Part shown: positions 42,013 to 52,605 of the stretch, piece by piece
Numbering within the stretch: the first letter of the stretch is position 1
How the letters are laid out: the number at the start of each line of letters is the position of its first letter
NCBI GenBank assembly: GCA_021432635.1
Contig: MU270015.1
Location: 71,211 to 135,210 of the forward strand
DNA from: Thozetella sp. PMI_491
Lineage: Eukaryota > Ascomycota > Sordariomycetes > Chaetosphaeriales > Chaetosphaeriaceae
Length of the DNA: 64,000 nt
Reading direction: 5' to 3'
The notes under the pieces: model-generated
What the model saw: only the letters and a program-made list of their open reading frames with translations
What the model was told of the DNA's origin: nothing
Databases searched by the model: none
Position numbers and translations under genes: made by a program

Positions 42013-44571
42013 TTACCGATTCAGGCTCAGCAACCCTTCTATGTACCTCCGCGTATCTACCCCAATCCCTTGGGCCAGGCGACTCGCCCCGTCGGCCCAT
42101 CCAGCCCCGGGGTTCCCACTCGTGATATAAGAGCCACTCACGCCCCTGACGCCAGAGCCAGCGCGGTCGCTTGCCTTTCGGATCAAGACAATCTCCTTGA
42201 CTAAGGCGAAGTCTTGGGTAGGGGTGACCTCCTCTTCCTCGTCACCATCGACACTCTTGCTTGACCGGCTATCCGATCCTTCCTCACTTGTAGACTTAGA
42301 TAATGCCGATGGGCGGGGCGGTTCGCGCTCCATGATACGGCTCCAAACGATCCACCAGCCACGAGACGTCTTGCAGGTCCGTTCCAGCTCTGAGGGGTCT
42401 GCCCTGGCTGTAGTGTACGTGTTGAGCAATTGGATGTGCGTATTGAGGGCCTCGAGGCGCGTCCATGGCGCCTGCCCCTCGAACGCCGTAACAAACAAGC
42501 CCGGTTCTGGGATGTTAGGGATGGTCGAGTGGATAGTCATGGCGCGCGGGTCCCAGACGAGGTCGTAGATCTGCGCAGCCACGGAGCCGATGTCAGGCCG
42601 CGCTGGCCGGTAGGCGGTGGAGTTCAAGAGGGGTTTTCGGAGAGGTGCGAGCTGGTAGTGCAGCGAGCGGTACAGACCGTCCCATGCGAGAGAGTCGGTG
42701 CGCAGCTGGAAGAGGAATGTGAAGATGAAGGGCCTGTTGACATAAACGACCACACGAAGCTTCTTCGTCTTGTTCCGATCCTGGCTGTCAAATGTCGTGG
42801 CGGGGGGGTGGACATCGTGGCCGTCGGCGCTGAGCCAAAGTTCCGTTACTTCCTGATCGTGGCTGCCCAAGTCCCTGGTGACCTCTGACTCCGGTAAACC
42901 ACCGTTTTCTGCTTCGAGCTCCACAGTGAGCGTGCGAAGCGATGTCCGCGAGTTGGCCTCTGGATCTTCGGTGTAGCCTGCAGAAGGCTCATCTAGATTG
43001 CTGTTGTCCTCGGCTTCCTCGATATCTCCTACTAGGCCAATGAGATATCGTCCTGAGGGCTTGGGCTTGAAAGCATACCCGTGGCCGAGGCTGGCAGACC
43101 CGGTTGGGTCTGGATTGTCCGAAGCTGGGGCACCGCCCAGCGTCCAGGCGGTTCCGTATCCCAGCTTGAGGTAGTTAATGAATTTATCCATCCCCCCAGC
43201 CTCGTGCTCGCCCCCCTCTGGTGCCGTCCTAGCCATGGGCGATCCGCCAGCTGGCTCGCTGGGCAGAGCGTTGCCCCTGCTGCCCACGCCTGGGAGCCCT
43301 TTCAAAGGAGGTGGCAGGTGAGGATCGCTTGGAAAAGGCTGGGTGGTAACTGCCTTAGTACTCGCTGCTCGTGCCCCCCTATTGCGTGCTCTTGTGGCAG
43401 TTGGGCTGTCGAGCACGCCGTAGGCGTTTTCCCCCCAACTGTATATGTCTTCCATCCAATAAGTGATATCTCGCAGGGAATGCTTAGAGAGCGCTCCGAC
43501 GCCCAAGAATACGGCCCCGTCTTCTGCACCAGCCTCATTCCCGGTCCCTAGCCAGGTCCCATCGTCGACCGATCCTCGGTTCTGCTGTGTCGTTGGCTCT
43601 CCGTCCGCGGGGTCAACGTCTCCAAATTTACCTACAACGAGGTCCACGAGGCCCTCGATGCGCCCAACCAGGCCCTCGAGAACCTCCCGCTCGCCGCTTC
43701 CTCGGTCTTCTTCGCCAACGCCGACGCCCAGCTCGCCGCACGCCGCGATCTTGACGCCGCCAAAGACGTTGCGGATGGGGTTGCCGTGCAGAAGCACGTT
43801 CCAGGAGGAGAGAAACAGATCCCAGTATCGACTTAATATGCTCGAAAACTTGGCTCGTTTGCTACGCACGAAGAGGGCGGACAGGGAGCTGTCGTGGTGG
43901 AGGAGGAAGATGGAGTGAGCACGTAGGAGGTCCTGAAGGAGCAGCGCAGACGGCTTGACCTCGCGCGACGAGTATTCGACTCCCTCATCTGGTGCCTCAG
44001 CCGAGTCAGGCGCATTTACCTTGGCCCCCGGGCCTGTGCTTTTGGTTGAGGAGGGTTGTTTCCTTGCTGGCAGCGGGAGGCGCGTCAAGTCTATCGACTT
44101 ATAGCAGCGGGGTTGGGTTAGCTGTCTTCTTTGCTCTTCCATGCCCGCGCCGTGCCCCTCTCTTCTTCCCGCCAAAATGAGGTATGTGGAACGGCAAAAG
44201 AAAGGGCGAAGGGTGCGACATACCGCAAGGATCCACCAGCCCGGCTCCAGCTCGTGCAGCACGACACGGCTCTTCTCGGTCTCGATAGTGTCGACCGGCT
44301 TACCCCCGGAGAAGCTCCTGCTGAATTCAACCATGCCCTGGGCGAGGCCAATCTGCCTCAAGTACTCGTTGCGCTCTTCCTGCGAGGCATTGTCGCCTAG
44401 CTTCCCGGGTTTGGATCGATGTCGGCGGCGTTGTCGGCCCGTGCCGGCGTCGATGGAAGCGTAATAGACGACCTGATCGTCGACGGTCTCGTCCGTGGCC
44501 CCGAGGCTAGGGTTGTAGATGGCCAGAAACCCGAGCTGGGCGGGAATGATGCCAGACGAAGGCATCGCCAT
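42013..44571 (-). CDS. ccz1: Vacuolar fusion protein Ccz1
   Basis: Ccz1 pairs with Mon1 as the guanine-nucleotide exchange factor for Ypt7/Rab7 on late endosomes, vacuoles and autophagosomes. Exons 44571-44224 and 44097-42013 encode 810 residues. The N-terminal longin-like region matches the family: IPAQLGFLAIYNPSLGATDE, then LRQIGLAQGMVEFSRSFSGG and VVLHELEPGWWILA-SIDLTR. The large middle part has acidic and Gly/Ser-rich inserts, as is common in filamentous fungi. The 126-bp intron (44223-44098) is a multiple of three with no stop, so the unspliced frame continues. I remove it because WWILA joined to SIDLTRLPLP restores the conserved strand. Donor GTATGT is good. The C-terminus ends YIEGLLSLNR. 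Confidence 0.9.
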   Translation of the reverse strand: MAMPSSGIIPAQLGFLAIYNPSLGATDETVDDQVVYYASIDAGTGRQRRRHRSKPGKLGDNASQEERNEYLRQIGLAQGMVEFSRSFSGGKPVDTIETEKSRVVLHELEPGWWILAVCRTLRPFFCRSTYLILAGRREGHGAGMEEQRRQLTQPRCYKSIDLTRLPLPARKQPSSTKSTGPGAKVNAPDSAEAPDEGVEYSSREVKPSALLLQDLLRAHSIFLLHHDSSLSALFVRSKRAKFSSILSRYWDLFLSSWNVLLHGNPIRNVFGGVKIAACGELGVGVGEEDRGSGEREVLEGLVGRIEGLVDLVVGKFGDVDPADGEPTTQQNRGSVDDGTWLGTGNEAGAEDGAVFLGVGALSKHSLRDITYWMEDIYSWGENAYGVLDSPTATRARNRGARAASTKAVTTQPFPSDPHLPPPLKGLPGVGSRGNALPSEPAGGSPMARTAPEGGEHEAGGMDKFINYLKLGYGTAWTLGGAPASDNPDPTGSASLGHGYAFKPKPSGRYLIGLVGDIEEAEDNSNLDEPSAGYTEDPEANSRTSLRTLTVELEAENGGLPESEVTRDLGSHDQEVTELWLSADGHDVHPPATTFDSQDRNKTKKLRVVVYVNRPFIFTFLFQLRTDSLAWDGLYRSLHYQLAPLRKPLLNSTAYRPARPDIGSVAAQIYDLVWDPRAMTIHSTIPNIPEPGLFVTAFEGQAPWTRLEALNTHIQLLNTYTTARADPSELERTCKTSRGWWIVWSRIMEREPPRPSALSKSTSEEGSDSRSSKSVDGDEEEEVTPTQDFALVKEIVLIRKASDRAGSGVRGVSGSYITSGNPGAGWADGASRLAQGIGVDTRRYIEGLLSLNR

Positions 44572-46170
44572 AGAGAGAGGAGCAGGCAGGTGAGGTGGAA
44601 ACCGGCAGGCACGTGGGTGACTCGCGGCTGTTGCCAGACCTGGGCTCTGGATTCCTCAGTGGACGAGGCGCCAAAGAGAACCGTTTCGCAAGCGGTCTCG
44701 GTTCACAGTGGCTGATCCTGCGTCTGACGGCGGAGAACGTTGGACGTTCACGGTTGTTGGGGGCTGTCTTGCTAGCGCTCTACCTGCCTCCTGTCGATGT
44801 CGACGTGCGAGCGGCGCTAGTGTCTCCCGCGAGGGAGAATCGGTCTCTGGTGCTCGTGAATTGCCGTCGGTTGGTAGCCATCACATGGCTGGTGCGACTG
44901 GTGTGTTCAAGTTGAGGTTTTTGGAGGTGGTGAGAAGGCTGAGAATGCAGACAATTGCTGGCTCCAGAGCCGGCTTCCTGCGGGGCTGCTTTCTCCGAGT
45001 GTCGTCATGGAGCGACTTGACCAGGGGAGGTCCACAGTCCCACCCATACCTTGCGGCCAAGATGGAGGCTGGGATGCTTTCCCAAGCTTGTGCTTGCCGT
45101 ACCTAGCTCTGGCCCCGCCTGAGGTATGGGTACCTCAAGTCCCTCTACCGAGTACAGGCTACCTGTGTACTGTAGCACTGCCTGCAATCAGATCCGGCCT
45201 TCCGACCTCTTAGATCAAGGCCCAAGAGCTATGTACGTTCGTAAGCCGATATTTCTTCAGCCTCGCCTTCTATCACGTCGCCTCGTCACCATGTTGCCTC
45301 CATACTGCTGACTAGCAACCTTGGATTCTTGCTGGCTGCACATGCTAATTGGATTGAATAGGGTGTTTGCGCCGAGCTTTCAAGCTCAGCCAGACTTGAA
45401 GGCTTGAAAGCCAGAAGCGGCCCAGTTGTCTCTTTCACCACTGTCACTTTTGGCCCGTAACGAACAAACAAGGGTTGTATTTGGAGGAGGGTCTACGCCC
45501 CGCCGTTCGCGACTGCATCTACCAGAACGGAATACATCCCCTACAAACCTTTTCGAGTTACTGCGAGAGGTAGGTTTGGCGAGTTGCTCGACGATGACCT
45601 GGGCTACTTCCATTTGAATGATGATTTGTCCACTTAATTAGAAAGCGACGAGACTAACAATATGCCCCTGTCCACCGCTCGGCGCCCCTCTCCCACCCGG
45701 CCCCCCAGGGAGGGCCGTGAAGGTCCTGAATTCCGGCTAACCCGTGCCCCTCTCACCGACCCTGGGTATTACCAGAACCCACAAGACCCAGATCCTGTTG
45801 CAAATCAAAGCAAACGCCGCCCGCCCTTTCCAGAGCCAAAGAGACAGATAGCCTCGAGCCGAGCCTCCGTGGCATATTGTCCAAAACCATCAAACTCCGG
45901 CGTGATTCGTTACATCCATTGGCTACACGAGAAACCAAGAAAAACAAAACAAAAAACATAGATATAGAGACAAGCAAGTAGGTCAGCAAAAGATCCTACT
46001 GGGTCAAAAGAGATGTTTGGGATATACCAGCGGACAGAGGGGAACAACCCAGGAGCTGTGGAGGCTGGTGCTCAAGGGGCACAATTCAAAGAGAGGCGCC
46101 CATCGGCCGTATGGCAATTGGGAGCGAGCGGAAGCCGCTCCGTTCCCAAAAAAAGAGAACGGGCGGGGTC
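44572..46170. other. Intergenic: ccz1 promoter and maf1 3' flank
   Basis: 1.6 kb with no supported gene. A small inverted repeat GAGGTA/TACCTC occurs at 45120-45135. A 99-codon Pro/Arg-rich plus frame (45662-45961) has no conserved features. Confidence 0.5.
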
Positions 46171-47250
46171 CTATATCTCGATTTCCATGCTCGCAGCAAT
46201 GTCCTCACTGACGCCCCGGACGGGACCCTTGCCCTGTTGGCTATCGCTCTCATCGCCGTCGTCTTCGGCCTCTTCGTCAGCGAGCGAGTCCTCGTAGTCG
46301 TCTTCGTCATCACAACCGTAGGTCATGTCACCGTCTGCGTCCCGGTTCCAGACGAGCCCGTCGTCTTCGCCCTCATCGTCGCTGATAGCAATGCGGTCTG
46401 CTACTTGGTCTCCCAGCCAGAAACGGGCGCGTTTATTTGCTCCGCTTTCCTCTAGGCCAAAGGCCCTGCGCTTCATGGAGGAGGAACGTTCAGTTCCTGC
46501 AGACCGCGCGTAGTGGGGACGCAGCTGAGGGCTTTGGCTCATGACTGGTGTTCCTCGTACGTAGAGATAACAGACCCGCTTCTTGGCTTTGCTGAAGAAG
46601 AAGTAGTGGAGGGCCCATATGGCGCCGTCTTCCTCGTCAAACGCGTTCGAGGCGGGCTGGTAGGAGAATATAGAGCAGTCCTTGAGGGCCATCTCCTTGT
46701 CGATGAGCGTCCACATCTGCGGACCCCAGACGTGACCCAACGGTAGACCGCCGGAATCCAGCGCGGCGGCGGCGCGCGGTGAGTTGCACGGTATGCTCAC
46801 GTCTAGAAAGCTGGCGTTTGGGCGCACGCTCTGCAGGGTGCTGCTGATTTTATTCATGACACGCTTGAGGCTCTTCTCGCGCTTGAAGTCCATGGGGCGT
46901 AAGACATGCGAGAAATCATAGTCGGGATGAGAAGCGTTCAGCGTGGCGATTAGGTACGCGTAGGTTCTCCGGCTTGATACTTCGGAAAGGTCTCCGAACG
47001 GCGACGGACGGCTGAGGTCCAGAGTGGGCCCTATGGACTCGCGCTGAGGAGGGGAAAGAGCGGCGTCGATTTCGACGAGCGCGGCATGCTGCTCCTCGAG
47101 AGATTGGCTGATATTCTTGTACAATTTCTTGTCCGATCCGGCTGCCTTGGTTGTGTAGAGATCGCAACCACCCGAGACGTGGCAGTCTGGCGTGTCAAAG
47201 TTCAACGCGCTGGTCACCACGTCGAAGGTGGGAAGCGCGAGAAACTTCAT
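46171..47250 (-). CDS. maf1: RNA polymerase III repressor Maf1
   Basis: Maf1 blocks Pol III (and so tRNA and 5S synthesis) when TOR/PKA signalling falls. A single exon of 359 residues. Box A is at the very N-terminus (MKFLALPTFDVVTSALNFDT). Boxes B and C are seen as RRTYAYLIATLNASHPDYDF and later WTLIDKEMALKDCSIFSYQP through ALHYFFFSKAKKRVCYLYVR. The C-terminal tail is acidic (DDEDDYEDSLADEEAEDDGD), as in fungi. Two linkers carry Ser-rich sequence where PKA or Sch9-type sites would lie, but I cannot assign individual sites. The start is the conserved MKFL. Nearest neighbour upstream is aps1, 1.7 kb away on the same strand. Confidence 0.96.
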   Translation of the reverse strand: MKFLALPTFDVVTSALNFDTPDCHVSGGCDLYTTKAAGSDKKLYKNISQSLEEQHAALVEIDAALSPPQRESIGPTLDLSRPSPFGDLSEVSSRRTYAYLIATLNASHPDYDFSHVLRPMDFKREKSLKRVMNKISSTLQSVRPNASFLDVSIPCNSPRAAAALDSGGLPLGHVWGPQMWTLIDKEMALKDCSIFSYQPASNAFDEEDGAIWALHYFFFSKAKKRVCYLYVRGTPVMSQSPQLRPHYARSAGTERSSSMKRRAFGLEESGANKRARFWLGDQVADRIAISDDEGEDDGLVWNRDADGDMTYGCDDEDDYEDSLADEEAEDDGDESDSQQGKGPVRGVSEDIAASMEIEI

Positions 47251-48981
47251 CTTGAGTTCGAAGATTGGAGGCTTGCTCGCGGACTGATGTTTGCGCGCGG
47301 CAACGATAGGTTCGACTGCAGTCGGACGAGAGAGGAATAATCCTTGTCTTTCCCGCTTGTGACTGTCAACGTATTTGAGGAGGATAGGATAGACGTGTGT
47401 GAGTGTGATATCTGTCTGGGTGCGGGCAGTCGGTAGGCTCGGTTAGGCTGCGCGTCGACGACTGCGGAGGCGAAAGAGAAGGGCCAGGCAATTCGTAGGC
47501 AAGTAGGATGAAAGGGCGCGATGGACAGCAGCGTGGATGGTGCCGTCCTGAACGAAAGGGCAGCGACGGTTTGCGCTCTGAATCAGGTTATCGGATGAGA
47601 TTCGGGAATGTGGTGGAGGCTTATCGGGGACGATGGCGACACCGCAAGCGCACAACACCTCGGAGGGGCTGCGTCGGGGTGATTGGCGATGATGAAAGAG
47701 AGCCGGCTGCCTGCAGACAGTTTCAACGTCGCCTGGCTTGGAGTCAGATGACAGCTGGGCGCGAAGGACCTGCCAGTTCTCCCCCCAAAACAAATGATCG
47801 ACACAGCTAGACGCCGTCAGCGCCTAGAATGCAATCAGGGCGATGGCAGACATAGCGAGACTAGGTTTTGTATGTGACGATGCGGGCGGGGCGAGGTGTG
47901 ATTGAGAGTTGAGCGAGCAAAGAGCAGCCGGGCCAGCGAGGTGCGAGAAGGAAAAGCGGATGATGGTGGTTTGTTGCAAGGGCTTGGCGCGAAGTGAATT
48001 GAGCTGATGGGCAGTTCCAAGGCTTCCGCGTCGGAGGTGATGTATGACGGCCGCTAGGGTTCCGATCCATGCCTGCTACGGTCCTGTGACCATAGGCTGT
48101 GTGGTGTCCGTGTAGGCCCTGTTTTGGGGGATGAGCGGGGAATACCGCGCGGGGAAAGCTTCTGGGCACTTTCCTCCAGCACCCGGGGCCATCCACCCGA
48201 TCCGCCTCATGGGGCGCCCGAGGTTAAACGAATGAGATAACGCTAAGCCGCCACGAGTCTCGAGTTGGACTCGAGTATGGGGCAACCTTTCGATGAGAAT
48301 GACAGTGGGCTCGACGGCTCCACGTCTCGAACTCATCAAGACACTGAAAGAGGGGGACCCGTAGTGCCAAAGAAGGAGCTGCCTGGGAAGGTGTGAGCCA
48401 TTTGCGGGTTTCTATTAGCAGGACGTCATCGTATCGCTCTCCTGTCCCGGGTTCTTCCCGACACCCCTTTTGGATGCCGAGATGGAGAAGTCGGAGCGCA
48501 ATCAGTGCTTGGTCTGGCTCTGCATTGCCTGCCGTCGTTCACTTTTAATCTACAAAATGCCCATGCCTAATCCATATAGGAGCCGGAAGGAGTTTGCTCC
48601 ATCCTGATGGGATGTTGTAGTCCGACTGACTCGGGTTTCTCTCTTTCTCCCTCTCCTCTTGACCTCATGGAGCGGCTGCGCCTGCCATCATGCGATTTCC
48701 TGCACTGTATTGTCGACAATGATGCACACACCGTTGCGGAGAAGCTTTCCCTCCTCGTCTGCCCCTCGCTTGCCAGGTGGCATGGTTGCTTGGGATTGCC
48801 ATCCGACAATGCGCGTTGTGCCAGGGCTGTTCATAGAAAACCGCTCTCCTTGAGTGCCTTGGTGACGGTTTCAACGTCCTACAGCCGATGGCATCGTGCA
48901 TTAGCCATAACCTGTGGTAGCCGCGAGCGGTCGAGCCGAGAGGCATGTCGGTTGAGTGAAGAGAAGTAAGAGCGCACCCGG
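47251..48981. other. Intergenic: maf1 promoter and aps1 3' flank
   Basis: 1.7 kb with no supported gene. Frames are short and without domains on both strands. Nothing resembling a tRNA or other RNA gene was seen. Confidence 0.5.
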
Positions 48982-49873
48982 TTACATGATTTTCGTCACT
49001 TCTCCCTCTACCTGCGCAGGGGATGGCGAGCCAGTCAGCGAGATGGATACCCAAGCGGAGACGGCTCGAGGCAGCTGCGGGAGGGTTGCGAGGTGCGCGG
49101 AGCGAAAAGCCACGCAAAGAAAGGCTGGGGCGGCTAGGAAGAGGAAAAGAAAAACAAAAAGAAAAAGAGAAGCGCAGAGCATGAGAAGACTCTGGAGCCT
49201 TGGGAATTACTGGCCAACTCACCTCCATGTCCTCTAGCGAGTCCTGTTGCGAGATGCAACGCAGAACATTCTTCTTGCTGCTTTCTTGGAGCTCGCCCGC
49301 AAGTAGAAGTTCGTCTAGGATGTAGTACGCCTTTGTGAAGGAAAAGATGATGTCCAGCTCGCACACATTGCCATAGTACTTGTCCATCTGCTCGACGTAG
49401 CGGTGGATGATCTCGAGCGTGATCAGCTCGTTGTCCTCGGAGGAGCAGCCAGCGATGAAAAAGAGAGAGGCATATCGGCGGTATACAATCTTGGCATCTG
49501 CCCATCTACTAGTCAGTCAACTGGGGATTTGCGACAACAAGGGCGAGCAAGGGAGGGCGCGAGGACTTGCCCTTGTATTCAAGGAAGTTGCACATGCGGG
49601 TCCGGCGAGCAAGCACGAGCTGCGAGACGTCCTTGACAATCTTGGCCTTGTCCTTGGGCGACAGGGTCGTGAACCACTTCGCCAGGCGCTGAAGCAAGTA
49701 CGCGTCAGTAATCCGGCCTTGGGAGGCGATGAGGGAGGAGCCCGAGAACGAGCCCAAAACATACCACCTTGCCTTGCCGCGAGAGCAGGATCAGGTAGCT
49801 GCCACCACGTTAGACTTCTGATGACGACCGCTGTTCGATGCAGGCACGAGGATTGGCATTACTTGATGGCCAT
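48982..49873 (-). CDS. aps1: AP-1 adaptor complex sigma subunit (clathrin adaptor)
   Basis: The small subunit of AP-1, which sorts cargo at the trans-Golgi and endosomes. Exons 49873-49863, 49798-49765, 49688-49571, 49497-49223 and 49011-48982 encode 155 residues, the usual size. The joined N-terminus [20 protein letters not shown] is diagnostic, followed by [36 protein letters not shown] and [20 protein letters not shown]. The last exon supplies only VEGEVTKIM. Exon 1 is just 11 nt. Intron 3 (49570-49498) must start with GC (AAGG/GCAAGT) to join EYK to DAKIVYRRY; no GT donor nearby keeps the frame. AP-1 rather than AP-2 is favoured by the [12 protein letters not shown] segment. Confidence 0.94.
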
Positions 49874-51199
49874 TGTAGATGGCGATTCCCGTCTCCTGTG
49901 CTACGAGTTGCTCTTGGGACGACGAGGACCAGGTGTGAAGGTGGTGGAGGAAGAGGGGGAGGGAAAAAAAAAAATTGACAGCTCTCGTTTCCGATCGTGG
50001 GGAATTTAGAGTCAGAAAGGAAGGAGGGTTGGCGTCGAGGGCATTTCGGCCAGTCGGTGCCCACAAGCGGTGACAAGCCTCGTTTCGCTGGGCGCCTACC
50101 CAAAAGCGGCCCATGTGGCTAGTTACAGGTGGCCTCTTCCCCTTACGGGGCGAGGCCTAGCTAGACCAATGCCATGGCCTCAGGGGATTATTAGTCGTTT
50201 CAGTGTTGCCCCTCGCTGAAGCCCCCCCGCCGTACGCACTGCATGGCCTCTGGCGCAATGGCGGGAACGCTCTTATCGGACACGGCCTCTGCCTACCACC
50301 GCCCTCACACATCTTGGGTGTCTCGATCGATCAAGGTGCGCGCGTTGGTCACTGGCCTACCCCACCAATACCACCACCACGAGATAGCATGCACAGTACT
50401 GTATCTTGGTCTGCCCGAACTCGCAAGCCCCTCCCACGGCCGCCGAGTCGCGCAGAAATGTGTGGCTCAACCTCTACCGGAAGGCCCCGCCGGGGTACCT
50501 CCCACCTCGCCCACGCCTGCCCCCGTCGAAGGGGGAGCCCGCTGGTCTCCGTGACTAAATTGATGGCCTGGATGGTCGCCGAATCCCACACCCCCTCTTC
50601 TCGCCTCTTCTCGCCTCCCGCCCGTTCCCCATGTAGGACCCTGAACTCATCGTGGTGTACAACCCGCCCCCGCATGGCTGTCAGCTCAGGACGAGACAGA
50701 GGCCGGACAGGTTTGAGGGCTTATGTGCTAGTAGACGGCCCTGTTAGCTCGTTGCTGGGGCAGTGACCTTTGAATCCCCACGATAACAAAGAAGCAGGGG
50801 CTGTAATGTACATACCACATGCCAGGCCAAGCATTGCCATATTGCCATCGACGTCTGCTCACTCTGTCTCGCACGCGGGCGCGGGCGCACGTGGAGCGCA
50901 ACATCCAGAACGCCTCTCCCGAATGCCGCCCCCGCATGCCCGCCTACCCTCCCCCACTCAAATCCCGCACACCACCTGTAGAGCCAGTATCTACCTGTCG
51001 GTGGGGTTCCGTCTTCGGGTCAAGAAAATTATTAAGCCAGAACGCCGCGCTGGCGTCCCTCGATCTCCCCCCCACTGATCCCATATCTCCGGGTGCTGCA
51101 CTATTGCGCCTTGTTCCAATGTGCTATTTCTCTACATGGATCGGAGAGCTGCGAAGACGGCTAGGACTTCTGTCGCATGAGAGCCATCCCCCGGGCGCA
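49874..51199. other. Divergent intergenic region, aps1 and glutamate-cysteine ligase regulatory gene
   Basis: 1.3 kb with no supported gene. A Yap1-type TGACTAA site is present. The 187-codon plus frame at 50203-50766 is Pro/Arg/Ser low complexity without a domain. Confidence 0.5.
50552..50558. promoter_or_regulatory. Candidate Yap1/AP-1-like site TGACTAA
   Basis: TGACTAA (TTAGTCA on minus) matches a sequence reported to mediate Yap1 control of yeast GSH1. It lies about 640 bp upstream of the glutamate-cysteine ligase regulatory subunit start codon. A single 7-mer can occur by chance. Confidence 0.3.
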
Positions 51200-52322
51200 A
51201 TGTCGAGGCTTATACTTTCCACCGGGTATGTCATGTCGTAGCCCTGAAGGGCCGGGGAAGAGAGGCGAGGCTGCCGTGGAGGGGAATCCTGCCGGTTCCC
51301 TATTTAAACCCTCCTACCCCCCTCGTCTTCGCAGGCTGTCCCGGATTCGCAGCAGGCACAGCCGGAGCTGAGTCGCTAACGGTGTGACCAGGAACATCGT
51401 CTCCGGTGGCCCTTCTATCATTCGGAAACCCGGCGCGCATCGAACCAACCTCGAGTTCACAAGCTCTCTGCGGAGCAACTTCCTTGCGGCCCAGCAAGAC
51501 TACGCGGTGCCTAAAGCCAACGGAAGCAGCGACAGCAACGGTAATAGCCTCCCGGATACTACCGACGCTGCAGCGGTGCTGCGGTCTGCTTCCGCGTGGA
51601 CTGTCCACGAGGATGGTATTCTGTACGTGCCTCGCATCGACTGGTCAACCGCAGGCCTCCAGGAAGAGCCATCCCAGTACGAGATCACGGCCAAGCTGTT
51701 CTTTTTACCCACCACACCGGTGACAAAGAGCTCGGAGTATGCCCGGGAAGCGCTGGGCTTGGTGCTCAAAGAGCTCCGCGTCCCCTCCGTTGACCTGCTT
51801 ATCATCTCCTTCCCTGGCATGTCCTTCGAAGGCGACTGCGAGTGGGAGGCCGACAAGATCAACGCTGTCCAGGGTAACGACGAGGAAGAGGTCTCGATGT
51901 GGCTAGCCGTCGAGGATCTCCACCGTGAAGGCTTGGTCAAGAACATGGGCATCGCCGAGTTTGGGAGTGAGAAGCTGGCCAGGTTCCTGCAGAGGACGAA
52001 GGTCCGCCCCACGGTCGACCAGATCAACATCAAGAACTGCTGCAATGTTCCCCCGCCCCTCGTAAAGCTCGCCAAGGAGGAGAACATCGAGCTGTTCGTC
52101 CACAGCGATTGCACCGATGTTCTCCCCAAGGGAACCCTGAGGGAGCTCCTCGGCCCTGGGCCGCAAGGCGCTGGCCTCCTAGCTGACGCCGATACGGGTC
52201 GCGGCGGACTGCAGGGCGACCTGTTGCCACAGTGGGTTGTTAAGTACACCGCCGTGGTCAAAAACCGGGGCGTCATTGAGAATAAGGGATACTTTGCCGG
52301 CGCGGAGCTCGCCAAGGCCTGA
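51200..52322 (+). CDS. Glutamate-cysteine ligase regulatory (modifier) subunit
   Basis: A 318-residue aldo-keto-reductase-fold protein of the GCLM family, which lowers the Km and feedback inhibition of glutamate-cysteine ligase in glutathione synthesis. Exons 51200-51225 and 51392-52322. The short first exon encodes MSRLILST and splices to GNIVSGGPSIIRKPG, the expected beta-strand start. Family features are the helix VTKSSEYAREALGLVLKEL, the strand VPSVDLLIISFPGMSFEG, REGLVKNMGIAEFGSEKLAR, and RPTVDQINIKNCCNVPPPLV. A KNRGVIENKGYFAGAEL segment ends it. An ATG 23 nt upstream (51177) starts an out-of-frame overlapping frame, in weak context. It converges on bud32 with 283 bp between stops. Confidence 0.9.
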
Positions 52323-52605
52323 GCAGGTGAGCGGGAGAAACTGGGGAGGATTGGGGACCAGGGTATATGCCATGAATTTGTAGACGGCTGCGGAGTTTCT
52401 GGGTGCGGGAGGGTGGCAGCTCATTTATACCAGGTGCTGAATTAGTTCAGGATAGCATTCACACAGACATTGCCCACGTATGGTAGCAAGGAATTGGGAT
52501 GGGCGTTTCACGACGATGATGGTGGGATGCCACATCACGTACGTATAGGCTTGCAATTCCGGGGGTATCTCTTGGCTTCCTCTCTTGTATCCATTGTTTT
52601 CCGTC

